DNA of 64,000 nucleotides from Streptomyces sp. NBC_01335 (lineage in GTDB: Bacteria; Actinomycetota; Actinomycetes; Streptomycetales; Streptomycetaceae): the NCBI RefSeq assembly GCF_035953295.1, contig NZ_CP108370.1, positions 992,001-1,056,000 of the forward strand, in the 5' to 3' direction. Under the pieces are notes generated by a model, which saw nothing but the letters and a program-made list of their open reading frames with translations, had not been told where the DNA came from and made no database searches. This document shows positions 55,387 to 63,573 of the stretch, in pieces. A program made the translations under genes and the position numbers. Every line of letters starts with the position of its first letter. Positions within the stretch are counted from its first letter, which is position 1.

Positions 55387-56366
55387 AGCGGCCGTCCCGG
55401 ATCGCGGTCGGGGACCGGGTCCGGTTCGACGGACAGATCCGTGCGGTGCTTGCCGTCTCGGCAGTGACCCTGACACTGACCGACGAGGAGGAGCCGTATC
55501 GCGCCGTCCCGTTGCTGGAGCTGTTCGACGCCGACGACTTCGAGGTCGTGGGCACACCGATGCGGGTGCCGCTGCCGCCGGCTTCCTTTACGGTCGCTCA
55601 CCGCCGACGTCGCTGCCAGGAACACGGGGTGATCGGCCTCGCCGACCACCGGCCGATGCGCGGGACACCTCGGTTCGGAGAGGTCGACGAGGCGGTGGTC
55701 GAAGCGATGCGGCAGGCGATTGACGAGGCCGTCGATGCATCGACCCGCACGGTGTCCTTCCTCCTCTGGAGAGTCGGAGAGATCCTCCAGGAGACCCCGG
55801 AAGGCCGGGAGGTCAAATCCCCGTCCCGCGCGACGCTTTACCGGCTGCTGGCGAAACTGACCACGGGCACCCACACCACCGGGTCGGCCACAACCCGCCG
55901 CTCCAAGGCCCACGGAGCCAAGACCCCTCGCGGCCGGCTGCCGGTCTTCGCGCCGGGCGAGATCATGCAGATCGACTCCACCCCGCTGGATGTGCTGGTC
56001 CTGCTCGACAGCGGCGTCACCGGCAAAGTCGAGCTCACCGCCATGGTCGATGTCGCCACCCGGGCCCCGACCGCGGCGGTGCTGCGGCCGACCACGAAGT
56101 CGGTGGACGCCAGCGTGCTGCCGGCCCGCACCGTCACTCCCGAGCCGATGCGGCCGGGCTGGAAGGACGCGCTGAGCATGTCCCGTTCGGTGCTGCCCCA
56201 CTGCCGTCTGGTCGCGCTGGACGAACGACTGGAGCACGCAGCGGCCCGGCCGGTGATCGTCCCGGAGGTGATCGTCTGCGACCACGGAAGCGTGTTCATC
56301 TCACGGAACTTCCGCTCCTCCTGCCGCTCAGAAGGCCTATCGCCAGCGCCGATCAAACTCCGATGA
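55374..56366 (+). pseudogene. tnsB: TnsB-like (DDE) transposase, 3' truncated
   Basis: The first 320 residues of a Mu/Tn7-type transposase are intact: SRIAVGDRVRFDGQIRAVL, SRATLYRLLAKL and the catalytic core with the first Asp in IMQIDSTPLDVLVL and the second in VIVCDHGSVFISRNFRSSC. The third acidic residue and the C-terminal region are missing because the coding sequence runs directly into the right-end repeats at about 56340. The GTG at 55374 overlaps the end of tnsA. The protein cannot be an active transposase. Confidence 0.78.
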
Positions 56367-56452
56367 GACGAAACGGCCGGTGGTCGAAGTTCAGTGAGAC
56401 CGGTCGAACTTCGATGAGACAGGTCAGGCGCGCCCCGCACACATCCTTGCCC

Positions 56453-56476
56453 AACGATAGTTTCCGATATATCGTT
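56453..56476. promoter_or_regulatory. PadR-type operator dyad
   Basis: Perfect 7-bp arms AACGATA (56453-56459) and TATCGTT (56470-56476) with a 10-nt centre. The right half also contains the palindrome CGATATATCG at 56465-56474. It is 52 nt upstream of padR and AT-rich, as usual for autoregulated PadR genes. Confidence 0.55.
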
Positions 56477-56527
56477 GAGCCATCGGTACGAACGTACCGG
56501 TCATCCGGACAACGGAAGGAGCGCGTC

Positions 56528-57175
56528 ATGCGTTCACATGGATTCGACAACGAGCGCGGCCGAGGCGGCCGCGGACAGGGCGGACCCGGACGGCCGGGCC
56601 GCGGAGACTTCGACGGCCGACGCGCCGCCTTCGGTCCCTTCGGGCCGCAGTTCGGCAGCGGCCCCTTCGGCGGAGGACCGTTCGGCGGGGGGCCCTTCGG
56701 CGGCGGCCGGGGAGGACGGGGCGGCGGCCGGGGGCGGGCGCGGCGCGGTGACGTACGTGCCTCGATCCTGGCGCTGCTCAAGGACCGCCCGATGCACGGC
56801 TACGAAATGATCCAGGAGATCGGCGAGCGCAGCGGTGGGGCCTGGCGGCCCAGCCCCGGTTCGGTCTACCCGACGCTCCAGCTGCTGGAGGACGAGGGCC
56901 TGATCGTCAGCGCGAGCGAGGGCGGCAAGAAGCTGTTCACGCTCACCGAGGCTGGGAGCGCCGAGGCCGAGTCCGGTCCCGACGCGCCGTGGGAGGACGC
57001 CGGGCGCGGCGTCGACTGGGAGAGCGTGAACGAGATCCGGCAGGCCGGGTTCGGCCTGATGGAAGCGTTCGGCCAGGTCTGGAAGACCGGTTCCGCCGAC
57101 CAGCGCCAGAAGGCGCTCGCCGTCATCAACGACGCCAAGAAGAAGCTCTACCTCATCCTGGCCGACGAGAACTGA
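56528..57175 (+). CDS. PadR-family transcriptional regulator
   Basis: This is a 215-residue regulator. The first 75 residues are a Gly/Arg-rich low-complexity region (repeats of GPFGG). The PadR winged helix follows: DVRASILALLKDRPMHGYEMIQ, RPSPGSVYPTLQLLEDEGLI and GGKKLFTLTEAG. A helical C terminus ends the protein. PadR proteins repress transporters or detoxification genes, but none is adjacent, so autoregulation is the only target the sequence suggests. The ATG at 56528 has GGAAGGAG upstream. Confidence 0.9.
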   Translation: MRSHGFDNERGRGGRGQGGPGRPGRGDFDGRRAAFGPFGPQFGSGPFGGGPFGGGPFGGGRGGRGGGRGRARRGDVRASILALLKDRPMHGYEMIQEIGERSGGAWRPSPGSVYPTLQLLEDEGLIVSASEGGKKLFTLTEAGSAEAESGPDAPWEDAGRGVDWESVNEIRQAGFGLMEAFGQVWKTGSADQRQKALAVINDAKKKLYLILADEN

Positions 57176-57427
57176 GGCCGTGAGGACGACAGAGGACAGG
57201 GACGAGGGCCTCGCGCCATGCTCACCATGGTGTGAGCGGTGGTCGCGGGGCCCTTTTCCGTCGTCCCGTCCGCACGGCCGGTCGTGACCTGCCCGTGGCG
57301 GCGCGAGGCCGCGCCGGAAGGGCTCGGGCCGGCTCCGTACCGGCATCCGGATCCGTCCCCGGGGCCGTACCCGGCAGTCGACCGCCAGTCGGGACTTTCG
57401 ACACACGGCCGGGCTACTCTCGCCGCC

Positions 57428-58483
57428 ATGTTCAACCGTGTTCCGTTCAACGAGGTGCTGCGATCCGCCGTGGGCACCCCCAAGTCGGCCAGGCTCCTGG
57501 ACAGCAGTCCGCGGTCACGGGTGTGGCGGGTGCGACTGACCGACCGGCGGCTGGTGATCGTCAAGCAGATCACCGACGGCGGGGACCCGGGCGCCGACGC
57601 GCACACGCGCTTCGCGCGGGAGGTCGCCGGGCTGCGCCTGGCGGGGCGGGCCTCCGGGCCCGCGGTGGCCCCCGCGGTGCTCGCCATGGACCTGTCCTCG
57701 CGGGTGATGGTCCTGGAGCACGTGGACGACCTCGGCAGGACGGACGACTGGATGCCGGGGTACGCCGAGGCGCTCGCTCGCCTGCACGCCCTGACCGGTC
57801 CGGCCGACGCGGGCGCACTACCGGTCTGGTCGGGGCCCACGGCCACCGACGCGGAGTCCTTCCTCGCCCTGGCCAGGGCGCTCGACGTGCCCGTACCGTC
57901 CACGGCTCCCGGTGAACTCGCATGCCTCCTGGAGCGGTTGGCCCCTGCTCCGCACCATGCGCTGCTGCACGGCGACCCCTGCCCCGGCAACGATCTGCGC
58001 ACCGCCGACGGCATCCGCTTCGTCGACTTCGAGCGGGCCGCGCTCGGCAACGGCCTGATCGAACTCGCCTACTTCCGCATGGGATTCCCCACCTGCTGGT
58101 GCGCCATGTCGGTCACCGCGGCCCCGCTCGCGGAGGTCGAGAACATCTACCGGACCCACTGGCGCGACCTCACCGGGAAGGACGTGCCGGGCGACCTCGC
58201 CGACGCATGCGTGGGCTGGCTGATCCAGGGCGACGCGCTCGTCGAGCGGGCCCGCCGAGGGACGGTCGACCATCTCGCCCGGGTGCCCGCCGGAGACTTC
58301 ACGTGGGGCCACGTCTCCGCCCGTGAGCGGCTCGTCCACCGCCTGGACGTGGTCGCCGGCATGACCCGCGACCACGATCACCTGCACGCCGTCGGCAGCC
58401 TCAGCTCCGCTCTCGCCGGTCGCCTGCTCGAACGCTGGCCGAAGCTGCGTCCGCTGCCCACGCAGGACGCCCGCCCTTGGTGA
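57428..58483 (+). CDS. Aminoglycoside phosphotransferase-fold kinase
   Basis: This is a 351-residue protein of the APH/choline-kinase fold. LVIVKQI gives the ATP-binding Lys. The catalytic loop is LLHGDPCPGND (Asp and Asn) and the metal-binding Asp is in IRFVDFERAALGN. The N-terminal half is shorter than in true resistance kinases, and the substrate is unknown; no resistance claim can be made. The ATG at 57428 starts it. Confidence 0.83.
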   Translation: MFNRVPFNEVLRSAVGTPKSARLLDSSPRSRVWRVRLTDRRLVIVKQITDGGDPGADAHTRFAREVAGLRLAGRASGPAVAPAVLAMDLSSRVMVLEHVDDLGRTDDWMPGYAEALARLHALTGPADAGALPVWSGPTATDAESFLALARALDVPVPSTAPGELACLLERLAPAPHHALLHGDPCPGNDLRTADGIRFVDFERAALGNGLIELAYFRMGFPTCWCAMSVTAAPLAEVENIYRTHWRDLTGKDVPGDLADACVGWLIQGDALVERARRGTVDHLARVPAGDFTWGHVSARERLVHRLDVVAGMTRDHDHLHAVGSLSSALAGRLLERWPKLRPLPTQDARPW

Positions 58484-58596
58484 GGGGACCGCTCCGCGGA
58501 TGTTCACGGAGGGAACCGGGGACCGCCGGCGGTCCGGTGAGCCGACGGACGAAAAACCCGATGCGCGATACCGGCCGGATCGCCAGACTCTCCCGT

Positions 58597-59007
58597 ATGA
58601 CGCCCGAGATCACTCGAATCAATCCTGAACAGCTCCATCCGACCCCGGGATATCACCACATCACGGTGGTGGAGGCGGGCCGGACGGCGTTCCTGGCGGG
58701 GCAGTGCCCTCTTGACCGTTCCGGCGCGTTGGTCGGGCCGGGTGACATCGACGCGCAGATCGACCAGGTGGCGGCCAACGCCCTTGCGGCCCTGAGCGCG
58801 GTCGGCGCACGGCCGGATCACGTCGTCCGTTCGGTGATCTACGTGGTCAGTGCCGATGGCGGGGCCCTGGGCACTGCCTGGCGACGCCTGGTCCGTTCGT
58901 CGATCGGGCCTGCGTTCACCACGGCCAGCACGCTGCTCGGAGTCGCACAGCTCGGCTTTGCCGGGCAGTTGATCGAGGTCGATCTCACGGCGGCGCTGCC
59001 CACGTGA
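58597..59007 (+). CDS. RidA-family protein, catalytic Arg absent
   Basis: This is a 136-residue member of the RidA/YjgF family (ITRINPEQLHPTPGYHHITVVEAG, FLAGQCPLDRSGALVG, QIDQVAANALAALSAVGA). In active enamine deaminases the loop near the C terminus reads PARST with an Arg that binds the substrate carboxylate. Here it is PAFTTAST, so the Arg is replaced by Phe and a different role is likely. I chose the ATG at 58597 from the usual family start. Confidence 0.87.
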   Translation: MTPEITRINPEQLHPTPGYHHITVVEAGRTAFLAGQCPLDRSGALVGPGDIDAQIDQVAANALAALSAVGARPDHVVRSVIYVVSADGGALGTAWRRLVRSSIGPAFTTASTLLGVAQLGFAGQLIEVDLTAALPT

Positions 59008-59153
59008 TCAAGGGCCGGCGGGCCGAGGCCGAGCCGCTCGACGACACCCTGGTCCGCGACAACGTCGCCCAAGCCCAGCATCACCCTCGACGGACCGTCA
59101 CCGGGGCCACCCCTGGACCGAGCAGCCGGGCGACGCCGCGTATCCTCCGCCCC

Positions 59154-59576
59154 GTGCCACGCAAATCGAGAAGCTCTCGCCGCCTGGTCGCCGACGGGCG
59201 TACGTACATCTGGCGGCAGAGCCACAGCCACCGCAAGGACGAGCGCGGCCGCTCGGTCGACTGCCGCCAGGTCCTCATGCTGTCCCCGCAGCCGCCCGGC
59301 GCCGGTGGCCCCTTGCGCATCGTCTTCGCGAGCGGGCCCGGCCGGTACGTGCCGGGCGGGTTCCCCCTGGGTTCCGGGGACGTGGGGGTGGTCCGGGGCA
59401 GCTCGCTGAATCTGCACGAGCCGGGCGCGGTCCGCGCGCTGCTCGACGCGGCGAGGGCCCACGGGTGGCGGCCGGAGGAGCGGGAGCCGGAGGAGATCGA
59501 CGGCTGGCTCCTGCTGGACGCCGCGGCCGCCGCACAGGTGACGCGCGCCGAGGAGGCGGGCCGGGCGAGCCCCTGA
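59154..59576 (+). CDS. Conserved hypothetical protein, 140 residues
   Basis: The protein starts PRKSRSSRRLVADGRTYIWRQSHSHRKDE and contains PLRIVFASGPGRYVPGG and LHEPGAVRALLDAARAHGWRPEE. I recognise it as a type common in Streptomyces but know no function. The frame is open to 59004, which would overlap ridA, but the GTG at 59154 gives a family-like start. Its last part overlaps nothing; phzF begins 27 nt later. Confidence 0.65.
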   Translation: MPRKSRSSRRLVADGRTYIWRQSHSHRKDERGRSVDCRQVLMLSPQPPGAGGPLRIVFASGPGRYVPGGFPLGSGDVGVVRGSSLNLHEPGAVRALLDAARAHGWRPEEREPEEIDGWLLLDAAAAAQVTRAEEAGRASP

Positions 59577-59602
59577 GAAACCGTCCTCGCTACGGTCGCC
59601 CC

Positions 59603-60424
59603 ATGAGAATTCGTATCGTCGACGCGTTCACCGACCGGCCCTTCGCAGGCAATCCCGCCGGTGTCGTCCTGCTGGACTCCGAGGCCTTCCCCGAGGCGGG
59701 CGCGCTTCAGCGGATCGCCACCGAGGTCAACCTCTCGGAGACGGCGTTCACCCATCCGTTGCCGCCCGGCGGGGACGCGGACTGGGCGCTGCGCTGGTTC
59801 ACCCCGACGACGGAGGTCGACATGTGCGGGCACGCCACACTCGCCACCGCGCACGTGCTGCACTCGACGGGTACGGCCACGGGCGCCGTACGGTTCGCCA
59901 CCCGGTCAGGGGTGCTCACCTCCGTCTCCCGTCCCGGCTCCGCGTACACGATGGACTTTCCCACCTCCTCCCTCACGCCGGAGCCGGTCCCGGAGGGCCT
60001 GGCCCGGGCGTTGGGCGCCGAGCCCCTCGTGGTCCTGGCCACCGCCGAGCACATCGGCGACCTGCTGGTCGAGCTGGACGACGAGGCGACCGTACGCGGG
60101 CTGACGCCCGACTTCGCGGCCCTCGTTCGGTGTTCGCGGCGCGGTGTGATCGTCACCGCCGCCGCCGAGGACCCCACCCTGGGGTACGACTTCGTCTCCC
60201 GGGGCTTCTTCCCCCGGGTCGGCATCGACGAGGACCCCGTGACGGGCAGCGCGCACACCGCGCTCGCCCCGTTCTGGTCGGCCCGGTTCGGCCGTGACGC
60301 GCTGACCGGCCTCCAGGGCTGCGCCCGTACCGGGCTGGTCCGCACCGAGCTGCGCGGGGACCGGACACTGCTCACCGGCAATGCCGTGACCGTCATCGAC
60401 GGGGAACTCCTCGCCGCGCTCTGA
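59603..60424 (+). CDS. PhzF-family epimerase/isomerase-like protein
   Basis: This is a 273-residue PhzF-fold protein. DAFTDRPFAGNPAGVVLL at the start, EVNLSETAF with the catalytic Glu, TPTTEVDMCGHATLA and FFPRVGIDEDPVTGSAHTALAP are all conserved. PhzF enzymes isomerise small carboxylates, including a phenazine precursor, but stand-alone copies in actinobacteria have unknown substrates. No phenazine genes are nearby. The ATG at 59603 matches the family start. Confidence 0.9.
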   Translation: MRIRIVDAFTDRPFAGNPAGVVLLDSEAFPEAGALQRIATEVNLSETAFTHPLPPGGDADWALRWFTPTTEVDMCGHATLATAHVLHSTGTATGAVRFATRSGVLTSVSRPGSAYTMDFPTSSLTPEPVPEGLARALGAEPLVVLATAEHIGDLLVELDDEATVRGLTPDFAALVRCSRRGVIVTAAAEDPTLGYDFVSRGFFPRVGIDEDPVTGSAHTALAPFWSARFGRDALTGLQGCARTGLVRTELRGDRTLLTGNAVTVIDGELLAAL

Positions 60425-60530
60425 GCGCACGGCTGCGCGTACGGCCCGCGCCGTACGGAGCGGCGCGCGCCGGGACGGGCGGCGCGCAAGCATGCCCGAC
60501 GGCGGAACACCGGCCCGGAACAGCACGGAG

Positions 60531-60558
60531 GGCTCCCGCGGCATCACCCGCGGGAGCC
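60531..60558. terminator. Strong terminator between phzF and the CPBP gene
   Basis: GGCTCCCGCG (60531-60540) and CGCGGGAGCC (60549-60558) form a perfect 10-bp stem with an 8-nt loop between convergent genes. Confidence 0.75.
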
Positions 60559-60718
60559 CCTGCCGTCCCGGGGTCCCAGGAACCGCGAGCCACCGGGACG
60601 CGCACGACTCCCGAAGCTCCCCCGCTCCCGGAAGCCCCGCGACTCCCCGGGTTCCCACAACTCCCGCCCGCACCAGCCGTTGCGCCCGCGACCGCCGCCG
60701 CGGCGGCGGCGCGGTGCC

Positions 60719-61498
60719 TCAGGGTGTCGGCAGCCAGTCCACCTTCCCGGCGAGCAGCGCGTACCCGACGAAGGCCCCGATGTCGAGGAGCGCGTGCGCG
60801 GCCACCAGTGGACCGACCCGGCCCCAGCGCCGGTAGAGCAGAACGAAGACGACGCCCATCACCATGTTGCCGAGGAAGCCGCCGATCCCCTGGTAGAGGT
60901 GGTAGGAACCGCGCAGCACCGAACTGGCCAGCAGTGCGGCCCGTGGCGTCCACCCCAGCTGGTCGAGCCTGCGCAGCAGGTAGCCGACCACGATGACCTC
61001 CTCCAGCACGGCGTTCTGCAGCGCGGAGAGGATCAGTACGGGGAACTTCCACCACACCTCGGGGAGCGACTCGGGCACCACCGTGAGGTTGAAGCCGGTG
61101 GCCCGCGCCACGAGGTAGAAGGCGAGTCCGGCACTGCCGATGCAGGCCGCCACCGCGACGCCGCGCCGCAGATCGGAGCCGGGCCGGGTGCGGTCGAACC
61201 CGATGGTCCGCAGGCTCGCGCCCTCCCGGATCAGCAGGTGCGCCACCAGCGCGACGGGTACCAGCGCCGTTGCGATCCCAAACGTTTGCCATGCCAGATC
61301 AAGCCATGGGCGTCCTGGCGCGTACGAGCCGTTGAGCGTGGCCGCCTGGTCCTTCAAACCCCCCGGTTTCGTCAGTGATCCGACAAAACTGATGAGTGCG
61401 GAGACCCCGCTCGCGCCCAACGACAGCGCGAGGACCAACACCGTCTCGGACCGCAAAGTCCTTCGGGAAAGCGACTCTTGGGGACAAGAATCAGCCAC
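60719..61498 (-). CDS. CPBP-family intramembrane metalloprotease-like protein
   Basis: This is a 259-residue protein with about eight hydrophobic segments. The CPBP (CAAX protease and bacteriocin-processing) landmarks are AVLEEVIVVGYLLRRL (adjacent Glu pair), RGSYHLYQG (His) and VAAHALLDIGAF (His, Asp). I chose the GTG at 61498 with GGAGG eight bases upstream; the longer open frame runs into the divergent gene's promoter. The function may be protease or scaffolding. Confidence 0.83.
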   Translation of the reverse strand: MADSCPQESLSRRTLRSETVLVLALSLGASGVSALISFVGSLTKPGGLKDQAATLNGSYAPGRPWLDLAWQTFGIATALVPVALVAHLLIREGASLRTIGFDRTRPGSDLRRGVAVAACIGSAGLAFYLVARATGFNLTVVPESLPEVWWKFPVLILSALQNAVLEEVIVVGYLLRRLDQLGWTPRAALLASSVLRGSYHLYQGIGGFLGNMVMGVVFVLLYRRWGRVGPLVAAHALLDIGAFVGYALLAGKVDWLPTP

Positions 61499-61618
61499 AC
61501 GCCCCACCTCCACCGGTACACCGCCTTTAGTTCTGCAATCGCGTCCCATGCCACCCGCCGCACCGCTAGGGTCTCGAAAGCAAGTACGAAGATCATGCGC
61601 GACAGGCCGGGGGACGAG

Positions 61619-61635
61619 CACCATCACCGATGGTG
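61619..61635. promoter_or_regulatory. Dyad CACCAT-N5-ATGGTG upstream of the VWA gene
   Basis: Perfect 6-bp arms (61619-61624 and 61630-61635) with a 5-nt centre, 46 nt before the ATG. It could be an operator of the divergent pair; no regulator is adjacent. Confidence 0.3.
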
Positions 61636-61680
61636 TGGTCCCCCTTTCCTTGTTTCATTCTCAAGGAGGGCACCACCGAC

Positions 61681-63474
61681 ATGGGACGTCACAGCTTGCC
61701 CGACCGCTCCGCGGCGGACAGACCCGGGGCGGCGTCGGCGCCGCACCGCCGCCGCGCGATCGCCGTCACCGGCGCACTCGTCGTCGCGGTGGCGGCCGGG
61801 ACGGCGGTGGTCGCGCGCAGCGGCCTGCTCTCGTTCTCCGAGCCGTGCGGGAGCGACGCCGTCCGGCTCACCGTGGCCGCTTCGCCCGACATCGCCCCCG
61901 CCGTACGCGCCGTCGCCGACCGGGCGCGCCAGGACGAGGTGCGTACGGACGGGCGCTGCATGGACGTCCGGGTGGTGGCCGCCGACTCGTACAAGGTCGC
62001 CAACACCGTGGCGGCCGGCGGCAAGGCCCCGTACCAGGTCTGGCTGCCGGACTCGGACCTCTGGCTGGACCGGGCGAAGGGGGCCGGGGACGGCATCCCC
62101 CTCACGCCCGGTGATTCGGTGGCCACCTCGCCGGTGGGGTTCGCGGTGGTGCCGTCCGCGGCGAAGGCCCTGGGCTGGCCGGACAAGCGGCTCGGCTGGG
62201 CCGAACTGGTCGCCGCAGCCCTGGGGTCAGACGGCGCCGTACGGCTGGGGGCGGCCGATCCGGCCCGCAGCGCCACCGGGCTGCTGGCGCTCGCGGCCAT
62301 CGGGGCGGCCTCAGCAGACCAGGGCGGCGACAGCGACACGCGGGCCGCGCAGACCGCGAAGCTCCTCTCGGAGCGGATGTCGCAGAGCGACCCGGAGGCA
62401 GCCGGGACCCTCGCGCACGACGATGTGGCGGCCGAGCGGGACGACGTGAAGCGGAACCAGGCGCTGATCCTGTCGGAGCAGGCCGCCTTCGCGCACAACG
62501 AGAAGGCCGGAGCGGGCGGCAAGGTCGACCTCTTCTACCCGAAGGACGGGTCTCCGCAGCTCAACTACCCGTACACGCTGGTGGACGAGACGGCGATGAG
62601 CGTGGAGCAGAGCCGGACCGCACTGCGCCTGATGACGCTGCTCCGCGAGAGCAGTGCGGGCGGGCCCGGCGCCGTCCTGCCCGCCCACGGGTTCCGGTCC
62701 CCGGACGGCGATGCCGGGGCGCGGGTCGTCCGGGCGGCGGGTGGTGAGGACCCGCAGCCGTATGCCGGGGCTCCCGCGACCGCGCCCACCGCCGCCGAGC
62801 TCCAGGAGGTGCTCGGCATGTGGACCATCACGGTGCAGAGCGCCCGGCTCTCCACGGTGGTCGACGCGTCGGGCTCGATGGCGACCCCGGTCCCGGGCAG
62901 CGGTGAGTCGCGGATGGAGGTGACGAAGGAGTCGCTGTTGCGGGCGCTGAGCCAGTTCACGGACGACGACGAGATCGGCCTGTGGGAGTTCGCCACCAGG
63001 CTCGACGGCGAGAAGGACTACCGCGAGCTGACCCCGACGCGCCGTCTCGGCGACCGGACCGCGAGCGGCACCACCCACCGGAAGGAACTCGCTGCCGCGT
63101 TCGACGAGTTGGAGCCCGTGCCGAACGGCGCCACCGGGCTCTACGACACCACGCTGGCCGCGTACGGGGCGGCGGTGGCGAGCTACGTGCCGGGCAAGTT
63201 CAACGCCCTGGTGATCCTGACGGACGGCTCCGACCAGGACGACCACGGCATCTCGCGCACCGGCCTGGTCCAGCAGCTCAGAGCGCTCGCGGACCCGGAG
63301 CGCCCGGTGCCGATCCTCGCCATCGCGGTGGGGCCGGACGCGGACCGCGAGGAGGTCGCGGAGATCGCGAAGGTGACGGGCGGGGGCGGTTACGAGGTGA
63401 GCGACCCCGCCGAGATCCAGTCGGTCATCCTGCAGGCCATCATGACGGCAAGCCAGGCCCGCATCCCCGAGTAG
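61681..63474 (+). CDS. Membrane-anchored binding-protein/VWA fusion protein
   Basis: This is a 597-residue protein. A basic start and one hydrophobic segment (about residues 26-45) anchor it, with the rest outside. Residues about 55-360 resemble a periplasmic-binding-protein (type 2) fold (RLTVAASPDIAPAVRAVADRA, YQVWLPDSDLWLD, TSPVGFAVVPS). Residues about 395-590 are a VWA domain with an intact MIDAS (VVDASGSM, TGLYDTT, LTDGSDQDD). The ATG at 61681 has AAGGAGGG upstream. Its neighbours give no further clue. The VWA may hold a partner at the cell surface. Confidence 0.85.
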   Translation: MGRHSLPDRSAADRPGAASAPHRRRAIAVTGALVVAVAAGTAVVARSGLLSFSEPCGSDAVRLTVAASPDIAPAVRAVADRARQDEVRTDGRCMDVRVVAADSYKVANTVAAGGKAPYQVWLPDSDLWLDRAKGAGDGIPLTPGDSVATSPVGFAVVPSAAKALGWPDKRLGWAELVAAALGSDGAVRLGAADPARSATGLLALAAIGAASADQGGDSDTRAAQTAKLLSERMSQSDPEAAGTLAHDDVAAERDDVKRNQALILSEQAAFAHNEKAGAGGKVDLFYPKDGSPQLNYPYTLVDETAMSVEQSRTALRLMTLLRESSAGGPGAVLPAHGFRSPDGDAGARVVRAAGGEDPQPYAGAPATAPTAAELQEVLGMWTITVQSARLSTVVDASGSMATPVPGSGESRMEVTKESLLRALSQFTDDDEIGLWEFATRLDGEKDYRELTPTRRLGDRTASGTTHRKELAAAFDELEPVPNGATGLYDTTLAAYGAAVASYVPGKFNALVILTDGSDQDDHGISRTGLVQQLRALADPERPVPILAIAVGPDADREEVAEIAKVTGGGGYEVSDPAEIQSVILQAIMTASQARIPE

Positions 63475-63514
63475 CGGGCCGCGATCGAGGGACGCCCCCT
63501 GCTGCCCTGAGAGA

Positions 63515-63534
63515 TGCCCGGACCCGCGCGGGCA
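63515..63534. terminator. Probable bidirectional terminator
   Basis: TGCCCG (63515-63520) and CGGGCA (63529-63534) pair across an 8-nt GC-rich loop between the convergent VWA and ligase-like genes. Confidence 0.45.
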
Positions 63535-63573
63535 CGGGGCGGCGGACGTCCCGGAACGCCCGCCCGCCCGCAC

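Larger units (their letters stand above)
54589..56425 (+). mobile_element. Decayed Tn7-like transposon (tnsA/tnsB remnant with repeat-bearing ends)
   Basis: The element holds a frameshifted tnsA and a truncated tnsB. About 22-bp repeats occur at both ends in opposite orientation: left copies at 54589-54610 and 54609-54630, right copies at 56384-56405 and 56404-56425, with a third right copy at 56353-56374. The spacing of the outer pair is 20 nt at both ends. Right unit: TCGAACTTCGATGAGACAGG. A TGT at 54599 and an ACA at 56419-56421 are candidates for the exact termini. I saw no clear target-site duplication. The rest of tnsB and any tnsC or later genes are missing, so it cannot move by itself. 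Confidence 0.72.

Noticed and set aside
54599..56421. Five-base target duplication at the Tn7-like element
   Set aside because: Flanks gtcca and ggtca match at only three of five positions, so the borders remain uncertain.
57428..58483. Aminoglycoside resistance gene
   Set aside because: The APH fold is shared by many kinases of unknown substrate; nothing in the sequence supports a specific antibiotic.
59603..60424. Phenazine biosynthesis gene
   Set aside because: Stand-alone PhzF-like gene; no other phenazine genes in the window.
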